A stretch of 64,000 nucleotides of DNA from Actinoplanes sp. M2I2. Lineage in GTDB: Bacteria; Actinomycetota; Actinomycetes; Mycobacteriales; Micromonosporaceae. Shown here one piece after another: positions 52,956 through 61,260 of the stretch (positions are counted from its first letter, which is position 1; each line of letters opens with the position of its first letter). The stretch covers positions 62,001-126,000 of the forward strand of contig NZ_JALPVJ010000005.1 in assembly GCF_023544445.1 (NCBI RefSeq). Direction: 5' to 3'. The translations under genes and the position numbers were made by a program. Below the pieces are notes generated by a model. The model was not told where the DNA came from and did not search any database. It saw only the letters and a program-made list of their open reading frames with translations.

Positions 52956-53710
52956 TCTGGGGACTGGCCGTTCTGGCCGGGGCGTACGCGGTGGCGGTGG
53001 CCCGGCTGAGCCGGCGCGACGCCGACTGGCCCGCGGGCCGGTCGCTCGCCTGGTACGCCGGACTGGCGACGGCCGCGGCGGCCACGTTCGGCCACCACCA
53101 CGACTTCCGCGCCCACATGTCCGCGCATCTGCTGCTCGGCATGGCCGCGCCGCTGCTGCTGGTCCTCGGCCGCCCGGTGACGCTCACGCTGCGGGCCCTG
53201 CCGGTGGGCCCGGCCCGCCGCGTGTCGCGGGTCCTGCGTACGCCCGCTCTGCGGATGGTGACCCACCCGGTGACCGCGGCCGTCCTCGACGCCGGCGGGC
53301 TGTGGTTGCTCTACACGACCGACCTCTACGCGCAGGCGCTGGCCCGGCCGTGGCTGCACACCCTGGTCCAGGCGCACATGCTCCTGGCCGGCGGTCTGCT
53401 CACCGCGGCCGTCATCGGCCGCGACCCGGCGCCGCACCGGCCGGGACCGATCGTCCGGGGCGCGGTGTTCCTGGCCTTCGTCGCCGCCCACGGCATCCTG
53501 GCCAAGCATCTGTACGGGTATCCGCCGCCGGGCGTGCCGGCCGGTGAAGCCGCGGCCGGCGCGCAGATCATGTATTACGGCGGCGACCTGCTGCACCTGG
53601 TGGTGATCGTGCTGTTCTTCCGGCAGTGCTTCGCCCCCACCCGCCAACGCCGCCCCTGGCGGCTGGTTTCCGTCGCCCCGGCCGGGGAATCCCGGGGAGA
53701 TGCAGCCTGA
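52952..53710 (+). CDS. CtaG/caa3-type cytochrome c oxidase assembly protein
   Basis: 252 aa, six to seven membrane helices. Conserved His positions in HMSAHLLLGMAAPLLLVLG, LVQAHMLLAGGL and AAHGILAKHLYGYPP fit the caa3_CtaG family, involved in copper delivery to oxidase CuB. TTG start overlaps the DUF2243 stop by 3 nt, so the two are coupled. No oxidase structural genes are in the window. Confidence 0.88.
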   Translation: MIWGLAVLAGAYAVAVARLSRRDADWPAGRSLAWYAGLATAAAATFGHHHDFRAHMSAHLLLGMAAPLLLVLGRPVTLTLRALPVGPARRVSRVLRTPALRMVTHPVTAAVLDAGGLWLLYTTDLYAQALARPWLHTLVQAHMLLAGGLLTAAVIGRDPAPHRPGPIVRGAVFLAFVAAHGILAKHLYGYPPPGVPAGEAAAGAQIMYYGGDLLHLVVIVLFFRQCFAPTRQRRPWRLVSVAPAGESRGDAA

Positions 53711-54014
53711 GACCCCGACGCAGCCCTTGCCCATCGCCCGCGTCAACGTGGGCATGACCGTCGCCGACTCGGCCGGCGAGGAAGTCGGCAAGGTGACCGC
53801 CGTGCAGATGCCGGACACCGACGTCCGCCCCGACGTGGCCGTCGGGGTGGCCGAGCGCCTGATGGCCGCCGGCTACCTGCGGATCGACGGGACCGGCTTC
53901 CTGTCCAACGACGTCTACGCCGGTGGCGACCAGATCGCCGAGTCGGTCGAGGGCGAGCCCGCCACCGTGACGCTGAACGTGCCCCGGTCGGAGCTCTTCC
54001 GCACGGAAAGCTGA
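53700..54014 (+). CDS. PRC-barrel-like small protein
   Basis: 104 aa. IARVNVGMTVADSAGEEVGKVTAVQMPD is a PRC-barrel-like opening; the second half (GFLSNDVYAGGDQIAESVEGEPATVTLNV) completes the barrel. Start overlaps the CtaG gene end by 11 bp, so it is part of that operon. Related in style to the protein at 35255. Role unknown. Confidence 0.7.
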   Translation: MQPETPTQPLPIARVNVGMTVADSAGEEVGKVTAVQMPDTDVRPDVAVGVAERLMAAGYLRIDGTGFLSNDVYAGGDQIAESVEGEPATVTLNVPRSELFRTES

Positions 54015-54096
54015 CAGCTGCGAACCTGGCACCCCCGTGCCAGGGTCGATGACATATCGTGCCTGAGTGGTTGCATTCCGTCACTCAGGAGGCTCG

Positions 54097-54945
54097 ATGG
54101 TTCGCCGTTGGCATCTCGCCGCCCTCGCCGTCCTCGCCGTCTTCGCGCTGGCCTGCGAGGCGGGGGCCGGGGGCGCGGGCGGCTCCGACCCCGGACCCAC
54201 CGGCGCTCCCGCGAAGGGCTACCCGTCCTCGATGGCCGCCCTCGGCGACTCGATCACGGCCGGCTTCGGCAGCTGCGGGACGTTCCTCGCCTGCAGCCGC
54301 AACTCGTGGTCCACCGGCAGCGCCGAGGCGGTCGACAGCCACTACCGGCGGATCCTGGCCAAGAACCCGAAGATCAGGGGCAAGGCCCGCAACTTCGCCC
54401 GCCCCGGCGCCGAGGCCGACGCGCTCCCGGCCCAGGTCGCCCAGGCCATCGACATGAAGGCGCAGTACGTCACGATCCTCATCGGAGCCAACGACGCCTG
54501 CGCCGCGGCGCCGTCGGGCATGACGTCGGTGGCCGCCTTCCGCCGCGACGTCGACCGGGCGCTGACCCGCCTCAAGAAGGGCCTGCCCAAGGCCGAGGTG
54601 CTGGTCGCCGGCATCCCCGACCTCTACCGCCTCTGGCAGCTGGGCCGCAAGGACGCCCAGGCCGTACGCGCGTGGCAGCGCTTCGACACCTGCCGGTCCA
54701 TGCTGGCCGACCCCACCTCGACCGACGAGTCCGACGACGCCCGGCGCCGCCAGGTCCGCACCCGCATCAACGACTACAACGACGAGCTGCGCCAGGCCTG
54801 CGACAAGTACGGCGCCCGGTGCCGCTGGGACGACGACTCGCACGAGACCAGCTTCAACCTCGACCGGGTCAACCGGGTCGACTACTTCCACCCGAACGTC
54901 GAGGGCCAGGCCCAACTGGCCGACGCCACCTACGAACGCTTCTGA
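54097..54945 (+). CDS. Secreted SGNH-family hydrolase (probable lipoprotein)
   Basis: 282 aa. Signal peptide with lipobox-like ALAC (Cys18). The SGNH fold has block I ALGDSITAGFG (Ser), FARPGAEA (Gly), GANDAC (Asn) and the catalytic Asp-x-x-His in VDYFHPNVEGQ. Extra Cys pairs (SCGTFLACSR; DKYGARCRWD) suggest disulphides, as in Streptomyces lipase/esterase-type SGNH enzymes. SD AGGAGG 5 nt before the ATG decides this start over an earlier in-frame GTG at 54067. Confidence 0.87.
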   Translation: MVRRWHLAALAVLAVFALACEAGAGGAGGSDPGPTGAPAKGYPSSMAALGDSITAGFGSCGTFLACSRNSWSTGSAEAVDSHYRRILAKNPKIRGKARNFARPGAEADALPAQVAQAIDMKAQYVTILIGANDACAAAPSGMTSVAAFRRDVDRALTRLKKGLPKAEVLVAGIPDLYRLWQLGRKDAQAVRAWQRFDTCRSMLADPTSTDESDDARRRQVRTRINDYNDELRQACDKYGARCRWDDDSHETSFNLDRVNRVDYFHPNVEGQAQLADATYERF

Positions 54946-54946
54946 G

Positions 54947-56377
54947 TCAGAGCCCGGTCGCCGCCTTGATCGCACCGGCCGCGACGGCGGCACCGATGGA
55001 GGTGGCGACCCCGAACGCCCAGGTGCCGGCCTTTCCCAGGGCGGAGCGGGCCTCTTCGGGTTTGTCGGCCGCCGCCGCGACCTCGGCCCTGGCCACCTCG
55101 GCCACAACGATGTCGTGCTCGGGCGTCACGGCCTGCTGCTTGAGACTCACCCGCAGCACCGCGAGCTCCTCGGCGAGCTGTTTCAGGTCCGTGCCCGCCG
55201 TGAACGTCTTCCACGCATCGGTGACGCTCTGAACGCCGTGCAGCGTCGAATTGTCCACATCGCCACCGATGATGTTGCCGACGGTGCCCCCGCCGACGTC
55301 CACATGCTGCCCACTGCCCTCGTGCACGACCATTCTTCCTCCCGACTGATAGACGATCACATTGGTGGTGTGCGCTTTCCGGACGGCGTTCGGCCCGGCC
55401 ACGGACACGACGGAGTGCATCAGGCCCGGGCCGAGCTCGGCCAGGATGCTCCTGAGCTTGACCAGTTCGTCCGGCTCGACCAGGGCATCCAACTGATAGG
55501 CGTTGTTCAGCAGTTCGCGCTGGGGGAAGCCCTCGGTACTCGCCTTCCCCAGCCTTTTGGACTGCTCGGCCAGATAGTCCCGCAGCCTCGGGTTGGTGGC
55601 CGGGTCCAGCAGCCCCTGGATGCACGAGGCGAGAACGATCCGCAGCACCTCCCGCTCCTGATGGATGCGCCACAGGTGGATCCTCAGCCGGCGCAGCTCG
55701 CCACGGTCGGTACCGGGCGCGTAGCGGAGCACCCAGAGAGGAAGGTCGACACCGTTCACACCGAGGGTGTGGAGCTCCTGGACGGCAAGCGTCGCGGTGC
55801 CCTTCCCGCGGCCGGCCGGGATCTCGGCCAGGGCGATCGGCCGGCCGGCCCGCAACCACCAGTTCTGCGACGGGGGCGCGGAGTGCGACGTGGTAGCGGC
55901 GAGGAGCAGCCGGGCCATCCGGGGCCCGCATGCTCCGAGCGGGGCGGGCCGGGGCTCCGGGGCGACCGACGTGGGTACGTTGATGCTCAACTCCGCCATG
56001 TTGCGAGCCGCTACCGACAGCATGCCGATCGGCAGAGAGCGCGGGATCCGGGCCGCGAAACCGACTTCCATCCGGGTGACGACGCCGGGCCAGCGGAAGC
56101 CACCGGTGGCGAAGTAACGCCTCCACAGGGGCCGCAGCCCCGCTTGCCGGAAATCGTCGGGTGTCAGATTCAGAGCGATCCCGCTCCGGACGTCGCAGTA
56201 GACGTCCTCGCCGATCCACTCGATCAGCCCGCCCCGCCGGCGCTTGCGGACACCGCCGAGTGAACGAACGAAGTGGCGAGCCGGCTCGGCCAGCGGCCAG
56301 GGCGGCGAACTCAGGCGCCCGGTCTCCTCGAGGAAGGGCCGAAGATCGGCCATCGGGAACTGGACTGTCACGAACAC
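54947..56377 (-). CDS. 476-aa protein of unknown function with conflict-system-like C-terminal module
   Basis: Residues about 1-345 match nothing I can name. They have an Arg-rich start (GGVRKRRRGG), strand-rich segments and a helical part (LRIHLWRIHQEREVLRIVLASCIQ). Residues about 345-476 look like a module I recall from predicted bacterial immunity proteins: a Gly-rich strand ladder (GGGTVGNIIGGDVDNSTLHGV), a helix LKQLAEELAVLRVSLKQQAVTPEHDIVVAEV, then KAGTWAFGVATSIGAAVAAGAIKAATGL, a hydrophobic end helix. This recognition is from memory and needs a profile search. No partner gene is adjacent. It is tail-to-tail with the SGNH gene, 1 bp apart. Confidence 0.7.
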   Translation of the reverse strand: MFVTVQFPMADLRPFLEETGRLSSPPWPLAEPARHFVRSLGGVRKRRRGGLIEWIGEDVYCDVRSGIALNLTPDDFRQAGLRPLWRRYFATGGFRWPGVVTRMEVGFAARIPRSLPIGMLSVAARNMAELSINVPTSVAPEPRPAPLGACGPRMARLLLAATTSHSAPPSQNWWLRAGRPIALAEIPAGRGKGTATLAVQELHTLGVNGVDLPLWVLRYAPGTDRGELRRLRIHLWRIHQEREVLRIVLASCIQGLLDPATNPRLRDYLAEQSKRLGKASTEGFPQRELLNNAYQLDALVEPDELVKLRSILAELGPGLMHSVVSVAGPNAVRKAHTTNVIVYQSGGRMVVHEGSGQHVDVGGGTVGNIIGGDVDNSTLHGVQSVTDAWKTFTAGTDLKQLAEELAVLRVSLKQQAVTPEHDIVVAEVARAEVAAAADKPEEARSALGKAGTWAFGVATSIGAAVAAGAIKAATGL

Positions 56378-56667
56378 GACGTCATCCTGATGCAGCCGGC
56401 CAAGCTCGAGCCACCCTTTCCCGGGCAGACTCCACCGACGTCAAGCGCCGGTGGGATCCGGTCGAACCAGCTCCGAAGGGGTCGGACCTCATCCCCCCGC
56501 GCACTGCCCTCGCCGCTCCGATGGACGGATGCCGTCGATGGAACCGGTCGAAACAGTCGGGGGTGGACGAATCGTCCGACCCGCACCGGCCTATGGGCGG
56601 TGCGACCTCTTCTGGACTCCACCCCTCCACAGACGAGCGGTCCATACCGCCCGCCCACTAGAGAATC
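56378..56667. other. Intergenic region upstream of the 476-aa protein
   Basis: About 290 bp. Frames are open on both strands but lack codon bias, SD sites and motifs. It should contain the promoter of the minus-strand gene. Nothing else seen. Confidence 0.45.
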
Positions 56668-56689
56668 GTTCCTCCCCGCGAGGAGGAAC
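56668..56689 (+). promoter_or_regulatory. Hairpin that buries a Shine-Dalgarno site
   Basis: GTTCCTCC and GGAGGAAC form a perfect 8-bp stem with a 6-nt loop CCGCGA. The 3' arm contains AGGAGG just before a GTG at 56691, so folding would hide the ribosome-binding site. Confidence 0.6.
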
Positions 56690-56690
56690 T

Positions 56691-56786
56691 GTGTTGCCGG
56701 AGCCGGTTTCGATCTTCATGCACGACAGCGCGCCCGACCTCGGGTCCGAAGACTTTCGTCGTGGCGACGATCCCCTGCGGACCTGA
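56691..56786 (+). CDS. Possible 31-aa peptide behind the RBS hairpin
   Basis: GTG start 4 nt after AGGAGG, then 30 sense codons ending at TGA 56784-56786. The product opens MLPEPVSIFMHDSAPD and is acidic and hydrophilic, with a charged end (RRGDDPLRT). No known family. The evidence is the strong SD and the hairpin only; it may be a leader peptide or no gene at all. Confidence 0.35.
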   Translation: MLPEPVSIFMHDSAPDLGSEDFRRGDDPLRT

Positions 56787-56828
56787 TTTTACACCGCCCC
56801 TGCAAGCCTTTCCGCCTCTCGCGATGAG

Positions 56829-57914
56829 TCAGCGCCGACGCGGCGGGGCGGCCCAGACGAAGCGGGGAGCCGCCGCAGCCGGCAGGGCCAGCGCGCGGTA
56901 CGTCGGCTCGACCGGGCGGCCCCTGTCCGGTGGGCGCCAGATCGGGGGCGGCCCCCACCAGATGACACGCTCGCCGGTCGGCTGGGGCAGCACCGGCAGC
57001 GGTGGCGGGCCCAGGGCGTGGCGTGGGGCCTGTGCGGGCAGGGCGGACGGGCCGGCGGGGACGGCGTCGGCCGGGGCGTCCACGTGGGTGGCGTGGGTGG
57101 CCGGGGCGGTGGCCAGGACCACGGCCGCGGCCACGGTGAGGGCGCAGGCTATGCCGGCGGGCAGCAGCCAGCCCTCGCGGACCGTGTCGCCCAGGAAGAC
57201 CACGGCCACGATGGACGGGGCCATCACCTCGGCCGTCCAGTGGATCGCGGTGACCGGGCCGACGTCGCCGTGCTGGAGGGCGTGGGCGTAGAGGGTCATG
57301 CCGGTGCCGGCGAAGACCAGCAGGGCCGCGCAGAGCGGCTCGGTGAGCAGGGCCAGCGCCACCTCGCCGGCTCCCACGCCCTCGGGGACCGGGAGGGAAC
57401 GGCCGACCAGGGCGGCGCCGCCGAGCGACAGGCCCGCGCAGGCGGCGATGACGCCACCGGGGGCGTTCACCTTGGCCGCGCCATAGCCGACCAGGACCAT
57501 CGCGGCGGCCGCGCCGCACAGGGCGAAACGGAGCTCGTCGGAGGTGTCGACGGCGTGCTGGGGGCCGGCCGAGAAGGCCAGGAACGTCAGCGAGATGATC
57601 GTGACGACCACGGCGAACGCGTCGCGGCGGCGCAGGCGGGAGCCGAGCACCACGCGGGCGCCGAGCACGGTGAAGGCCAGCGAGCCGGCCAGGATCGACT
57701 CGACGACGTAGACGGCCAGGGTCTGCAGCGCGATCATCGCGCCGACCCAGGCCAGGATGTCGAAGAAGATGCCGGCCAGGTAGAGCGGGTGGGCCATGGT
57801 CTGCGCGGTGCCGACGCTGCGGCGGGCGCCCACCCCCTGCAGGATCGAGGCGGTGGCGTAGCAGAGCGACCCGATACTGACGACCGTCAGCGCGAACCAA
57901 CCGGCGCTGGTCAT
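56829..57914 (-). CDS. DMT/EamA-like multi-pass membrane protein
   Basis: 361 aa with nine or ten helices in the first 290 residues (TVVSIGSLCYATASILQG, ALQTLAVYVVESILAGSLAFTVLGAR, VTAIHWTAEVMAPSIVAVVFLGD), the drug/metabolite transporter pattern with an internal two-fold repeat. A 70-residue Pro-rich tail is cytoplasmic. Substrate unknown. Confidence 0.75.
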   Translation of the reverse strand: MTSAGWFALTVVSIGSLCYATASILQGVGARRSVGTAQTMAHPLYLAGIFFDILAWVGAMIALQTLAVYVVESILAGSLAFTVLGARVVLGSRLRRRDAFAVVVTIISLTFLAFSAGPQHAVDTSDELRFALCGAAAAMVLVGYGAAKVNAPGGVIAACAGLSLGGAALVGRSLPVPEGVGAGEVALALLTEPLCAALLVFAGTGMTLYAHALQHGDVGPVTAIHWTAEVMAPSIVAVVFLGDTVREGWLLPAGIACALTVAAAVVLATAPATHATHVDAPADAVPAGPSALPAQAPRHALGPPPLPVLPQPTGERVIWWGPPPIWRPPDRGRPVEPTYRALALPAAAAPRFVWAAPPRRR

Positions 57915-58003
57915 CGGGTGACCCCGTCGCCGTGACGCTGTGTCGATCGAGCAATCACGATCTGATGATAGGCGGCGGGGCTGCGTTCTCGATAGGGGCA
58001 GTT

Positions 58004-58675
58004 CTAGATAGGAGCGGTGGCCAGGAGCTGCCCGGCGTACGTCTCGAGCTGGACCGCGGTCACCTCGGCCGGGGCGACCAGGGCGCTGCCGTCCACGGTG
58101 GTGGCGTCCGGGCCGACGAGCCAGCTGCCGGCGTACTCGCGGGAGCCGTCGCGGGCGACGACGAAGAGGCGGCACTGCGAGCCGGCCGGCACCCCGGCCA
58201 CCGTGGCCCGCAGCCGCACCCAGCCGGCCGCGGGGGTGATCGTGACGTCCATCGACGTGCCGGTGGCGGCGTCGGTCGTGGTGAGGGTGCGGGGGCCGGC
58301 GACGACCGCGGGCGCCACCGGGCCCGGCGGGTCGACGAACGAGCGGCCGACGGAGATGCCGCCGGCGACCGCGATCAGGGCGGCCGCCACCGCCGCGAGC
58401 GTCCACAGTGCCCGGCGCCGCCTCGTGTGGCCGCGGCCCTCGTCGCGTACCTGGTGAAGGGTCTTCTGCAGGAGCAGGTCGCCGTCGGGCGGCGGGCCCT
58501 CCAGGAAGGCCTCGGGCGGGATCTCGCCGAGCCGTTCCTCGATCCCGCGCAGGTCGCCGACCTCGCGCCGGCACTCGGGGCAGTCCTCGACGTGGGCGTG
58601 CACGGCGGCCCACTCGTCGTCGTCGAGAACACCCAGGGCGTACGCCCCGAGTTGCTCGCTCTGATGCCCGCTCAT
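58004..58675 (-). CDS. Zinc-finger-type anti-sigma factor
   Basis: 223 aa. N-terminal ZAS domain with the His-x3-Cys-x2-Cys motif in HVEDCPEC, one membrane helix near residues 88-108 (LWTLAAVAAALIAVAGGI) and an extracellular RskA-like beta domain (AGWVRLRATVAGVPAGSQCRLFVV). It should hold the sigma factor encoded just upstream at the membrane. Its ATG overlaps that gene's TGA (ATGA). Length and layout are usual for RskA/RsgI-like anti-sigma factors. Confidence 0.9.
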   Translation of the reverse strand: MSGHQSEQLGAYALGVLDDDEWAAVHAHVEDCPECRREVGDLRGIEERLGEIPPEAFLEGPPPDGDLLLQKTLHQVRDEGRGHTRRRRALWTLAAVAAALIAVAGGISVGRSFVDPPGPVAPAVVAGPRTLTTTDAATGTSMDVTITPAAGWVRLRATVAGVPAGSQCRLFVVARDGSREYAGSWLVGPDATTVDGSALVAPAEVTAVQLETYAGQLLATAPI

Positions 58676-59118
58676 CCGCCCGCTCCCATCGAGACGCCGG
58701 CGGCCACCGCCTCCCGCAGCCGGCGCATCGCCTGATAGCTGCGGGACTTCACCGTCTCGGCCGGAAGACCGAGCGACGCTGCCGCCTCTTTGACGTCACG
58801 CCCCTGGAAGTACAAATGGTTCAGCACCTCGCGTTCCTCGGGTGGCAGAGTGCCGACCGCGTCGAGCATCTCCAGCGACCCGGACGGCAATCCGGCCACG
58901 GCCCGCAGCACCCCGAACAGATGAGCGCGGACGGCTCCGCGGTCCTCGCTGAGAGCGGCCGGGTCGGCCCGGGCCCGCAGCAGCGTCCCGCGCACGAAGC
59001 CCTCGGCCGCCACGCGGTCGCCGCTCACCCTGGTCGCGTACGCGAGCAGGGCGGCGCCGTGCTCGGCGAACAGCCGCCGCACCAGCACCTCGCCGGCGGC
59101 CTGGTCGCGTCGGCTCAC
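58672..59118 (-). CDS. Short ECF-type sigma factor with eroded region 2
   Basis: 148 aa, shorter than the usual 160-200. Region 2 is traceable (RRLFAEHGAALLAYATRVSGDRVAAEGFVRGTLLRA, VRAHLFGVLRAVAG), but the acidic D-V-V-Q-type core is changed and the basic region 2.4 plus linker is missing. Region 4 is intact (LPPEEREVLNHLYFQGRDVKEAAASLGLPAETVKSRSYQAMRRLREAV). The GTG start overlaps the upstream propeller stop by 4 nt (GTGA). It fits a SigK/SigL-like partner of the anti-sigma factor. Confidence 0.82.
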   Translation of the reverse strand: MSRRDQAAGEVLVRRLFAEHGAALLAYATRVSGDRVAAEGFVRGTLLRARADPAALSEDRGAVRAHLFGVLRAVAGLPSGSLEMLDAVGTLPPEEREVLNHLYFQGRDVKEAAASLGLPAETVKSRSYQAMRRLREAVAAGVSMGAGG

Positions 59119-60851
59119 TCCCCCACCCGCAGGACCGAGATGGTGTTGTCGCCGCCGTTGGACACGTAGGCGACCCGGCCGTCGGGCGACACCCCGATCG
59201 TGCGGGGGCTCTTGCCGACCTTGACCGTCGCCGTGATGGCACCGGTACGCCCGTCGAGCACCGACACCGTGCCGTCGCCCTCGTTGACCGTGTAGCCGTA
59301 GCGGCTGTCGGCCGAGAACGCCACGCTCTGCGGGTCGCGGCCGACCGTGAACGGTCCCGTCCGCTTCAACGTGACCGTGTCGATGAGGTTGGCCCGGTCG
59401 GCCTCGTAGCCGGCGACCAGCGCCATGCGCCCGTCCGGCGAGACGGCGATGCTGTGCGGCGCCCGGGCCACCGGGATGCTCTGGATCACCTTGTTGGTCC
59501 GCATGTCGACCACCGACACCGCGTTGGACTCGTGGTTGGCCGTGAAGGCGCGCATCTGGTCGCCCGAGAAGCCCACGGCGTGCGGGTTGGGCGAGACCGG
59601 GAGCTCGCCGACCATCCGGAGCGTGCCGGAGCTGAAGATCTCGAGCCGGCCGTCGCTGTGGATCGGCACCCAGAGCTTGTTGTCGGGCGCGACGGCCAGC
59701 GTGTAAGGCATGTGGCCGGTGTCGAGGTAGCGGACGACCTTGCGGCTGCGGGTGTCGACCACCGCGACGCCGCTGCCGGTGTGCTTGTCGTCCTCGTACA
59801 TCGAGGCGAAGACGGTGTTGCCGTCGCGCGAGACGGCGACGAAACGCGGCGTGTTGCGCAAGGTCACCGGCGTGACCTTGCGGGTGGCGGCGTCGACGAT
59901 CGAGAGGATCCGGCTGTTCTGGTTGGCGACGTAGACGGTGCGGCCGTCGGGTGAGACCACGACGCCCTCGGGCTCGGCGCCGACGCGGATCGTGCCGGTC
60001 ACCGTGGGCTTGGCGACGGCGCGCACCCGCTGGGCGAGCGGCACGCGGGTGACCTCGGGCCCGGGCGGCGCGGGCTCGTCCGACGTGAAGGCCTCGGCCG
60101 GCTGCGGTTGCGCCGCGGTCGGCAGGGCGACGGCCGGCGGCGCCTCGGACCGGCCGTCGTCGAGCACGGCCATCGCCACCCCGGCGCCACCGAGGACGAC
60201 CAGCGTGGTGAGGATGGCGACCAGGACGGTGGTGCCGATCTGGCGGCGGCCGGGCGAGGGCGGCGCGGGCAGCACGGTGACCCGGGCGGGGCCGTAGCCG
60301 CCGGCGACCAGACCGCCGTCGTACGTCCGCAGGCCCTCGGGCTCGGCCCCGCGCGAGGTGGGCATCGGCGCGGCGTCGGCGACCTGACCGGTGACCCGCA
60401 CATCGGCCCACCCGGCCGGGCCGCGCACGGTGACCGAGCCGTCGAGCCAGTCGGAGCGGGGCAACCACATGATCCGCAGTGTCCGGTCGCTCAGCATGGC
60501 CCGCAGACCGGGACCGGAGACGGTGACCGTGGCGCCGGCGACCGCCAGCGGCGGGCCCTCGACGCGGACGTCGGCGACCAGGCGCTGGGTCTCGGCGGCG
60601 ACTGTGCCGAAATCGATGCGCTCGGGGTCGAGGCGGACGGCGGTGCGCTCCAGGGCCGCGGCCGCCGCGGCCGAGACGCTGCGGCTGTCGTCCTCCATCA
60701 TCCGCTGCAGGGCGTGGCGGGCAGCCGCCGCCAACGCGAGGTCGGCGCCCCAGGCCAGCCGGGTCAGCTCTTCGACCCCGGTCAGCCGGGACTCCCGGAT
60801 CGGACTGCCGATCTCGGTCAGCACGCTCTGCGGTAGCCCAGTTTCACTCAT
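59115..60851 (-). CDS. Membrane protein with YVTN-type beta-propeller, first gene of sigma operon
   Basis: 578 aa. Residues about 1-70 look helical (HEAT-like), 70-160 form a beta domain, a membrane helix lies near 205-230 (VLVAILTTLVVLGGAGVAMAVL), and about 285-578 is a seven-bladed YVTN/NHL-like propeller (VVSPDGRTVYVANQNSRILSIVD, IAVSPDGRMALVAGYEA, GVSPDGRVAYVSNGGDNTISVL). The propeller is probably outside, the rest inside. It is translationally coupled to the sigma and anti-sigma genes, so it may pass an envelope signal to them (inference). Confidence 0.82.
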   Translation of the reverse strand: MSETGLPQSVLTEIGSPIRESRLTGVEELTRLAWGADLALAAAARHALQRMMEDDSRSVSAAAAAALERTAVRLDPERIDFGTVAAETQRLVADVRVEGPPLAVAGATVTVSGPGLRAMLSDRTLRIMWLPRSDWLDGSVTVRGPAGWADVRVTGQVADAAPMPTSRGAEPEGLRTYDGGLVAGGYGPARVTVLPAPPSPGRRQIGTTVLVAILTTLVVLGGAGVAMAVLDDGRSEAPPAVALPTAAQPQPAEAFTSDEPAPPGPEVTRVPLAQRVRAVAKPTVTGTIRVGAEPEGVVVSPDGRTVYVANQNSRILSIVDAATRKVTPVTLRNTPRFVAVSRDGNTVFASMYEDDKHTGSGVAVVDTRSRKVVRYLDTGHMPYTLAVAPDNKLWVPIHSDGRLEIFSSGTLRMVGELPVSPNPHAVGFSGDQMRAFTANHESNAVSVVDMRTNKVIQSIPVARAPHSIAVSPDGRMALVAGYEADRANLIDTVTLKRTGPFTVGRDPQSVAFSADSRYGYTVNEGDGTVSVLDGRTGAITATVKVGKSPRTIGVSPDGRVAYVSNGGDNTISVLRVGE

Positions 60852-60920
60852 AGTGTCACCGCGATCATCTTGCAGTGACGACGGGCCCCTTCGGAAGGTG
60901 TGGCGCGACTTTTGGCACGC

Positions 60921-61146
60921 TCAGCGGTTGAGCAGCCAGATCGCCAGGGTTCAGCGCACCGGCGTAGGTCACCCAGGCCCAGTACGGCAGCAGCAGCACG
61001 GCGGCCGGCCGGTGCACCGGCCAGAACGTCACGACCGTCGCGCCGATCAGCAGCCAGAGCACGACGAGGTCGGCGAAGGCCAGCCCGTACTGCCCGGCAC
61101 CGAAGAACAGCGGCGTCCAGATCGCATTGAGCACCAGCTGAGCAGG
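60921..61146 (-). pseudogene. tspO remnant (TspO/MBR family), truncated and frameshifted
   Basis: The minus strand encodes AQLVLNAIWTPLFFGAGQYG... then PYWAWVTYAGALN, the last three helices of TspO. One extra base at about 60948 then breaks the frame. Removing it restores the typical end ALNLAIWLLNR and a stop at 60921. The N-terminal two helices are missing, and the sequence just upstream is also out of frame. A decayed copy of a membrane tryptophan-rich sensory protein. Confidence 0.85.
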
Positions 61147-61260
61147 TGCAGGGCGGTCTGGGTCATACCGTGGCAATGCCCACCATCCGCGGACCCACAC
61201 TTGAAGAAAGCCCGCTCCGGCTCTGGGGCAGCTTTGAGAAAACCCTCCTACAGTCGATGA

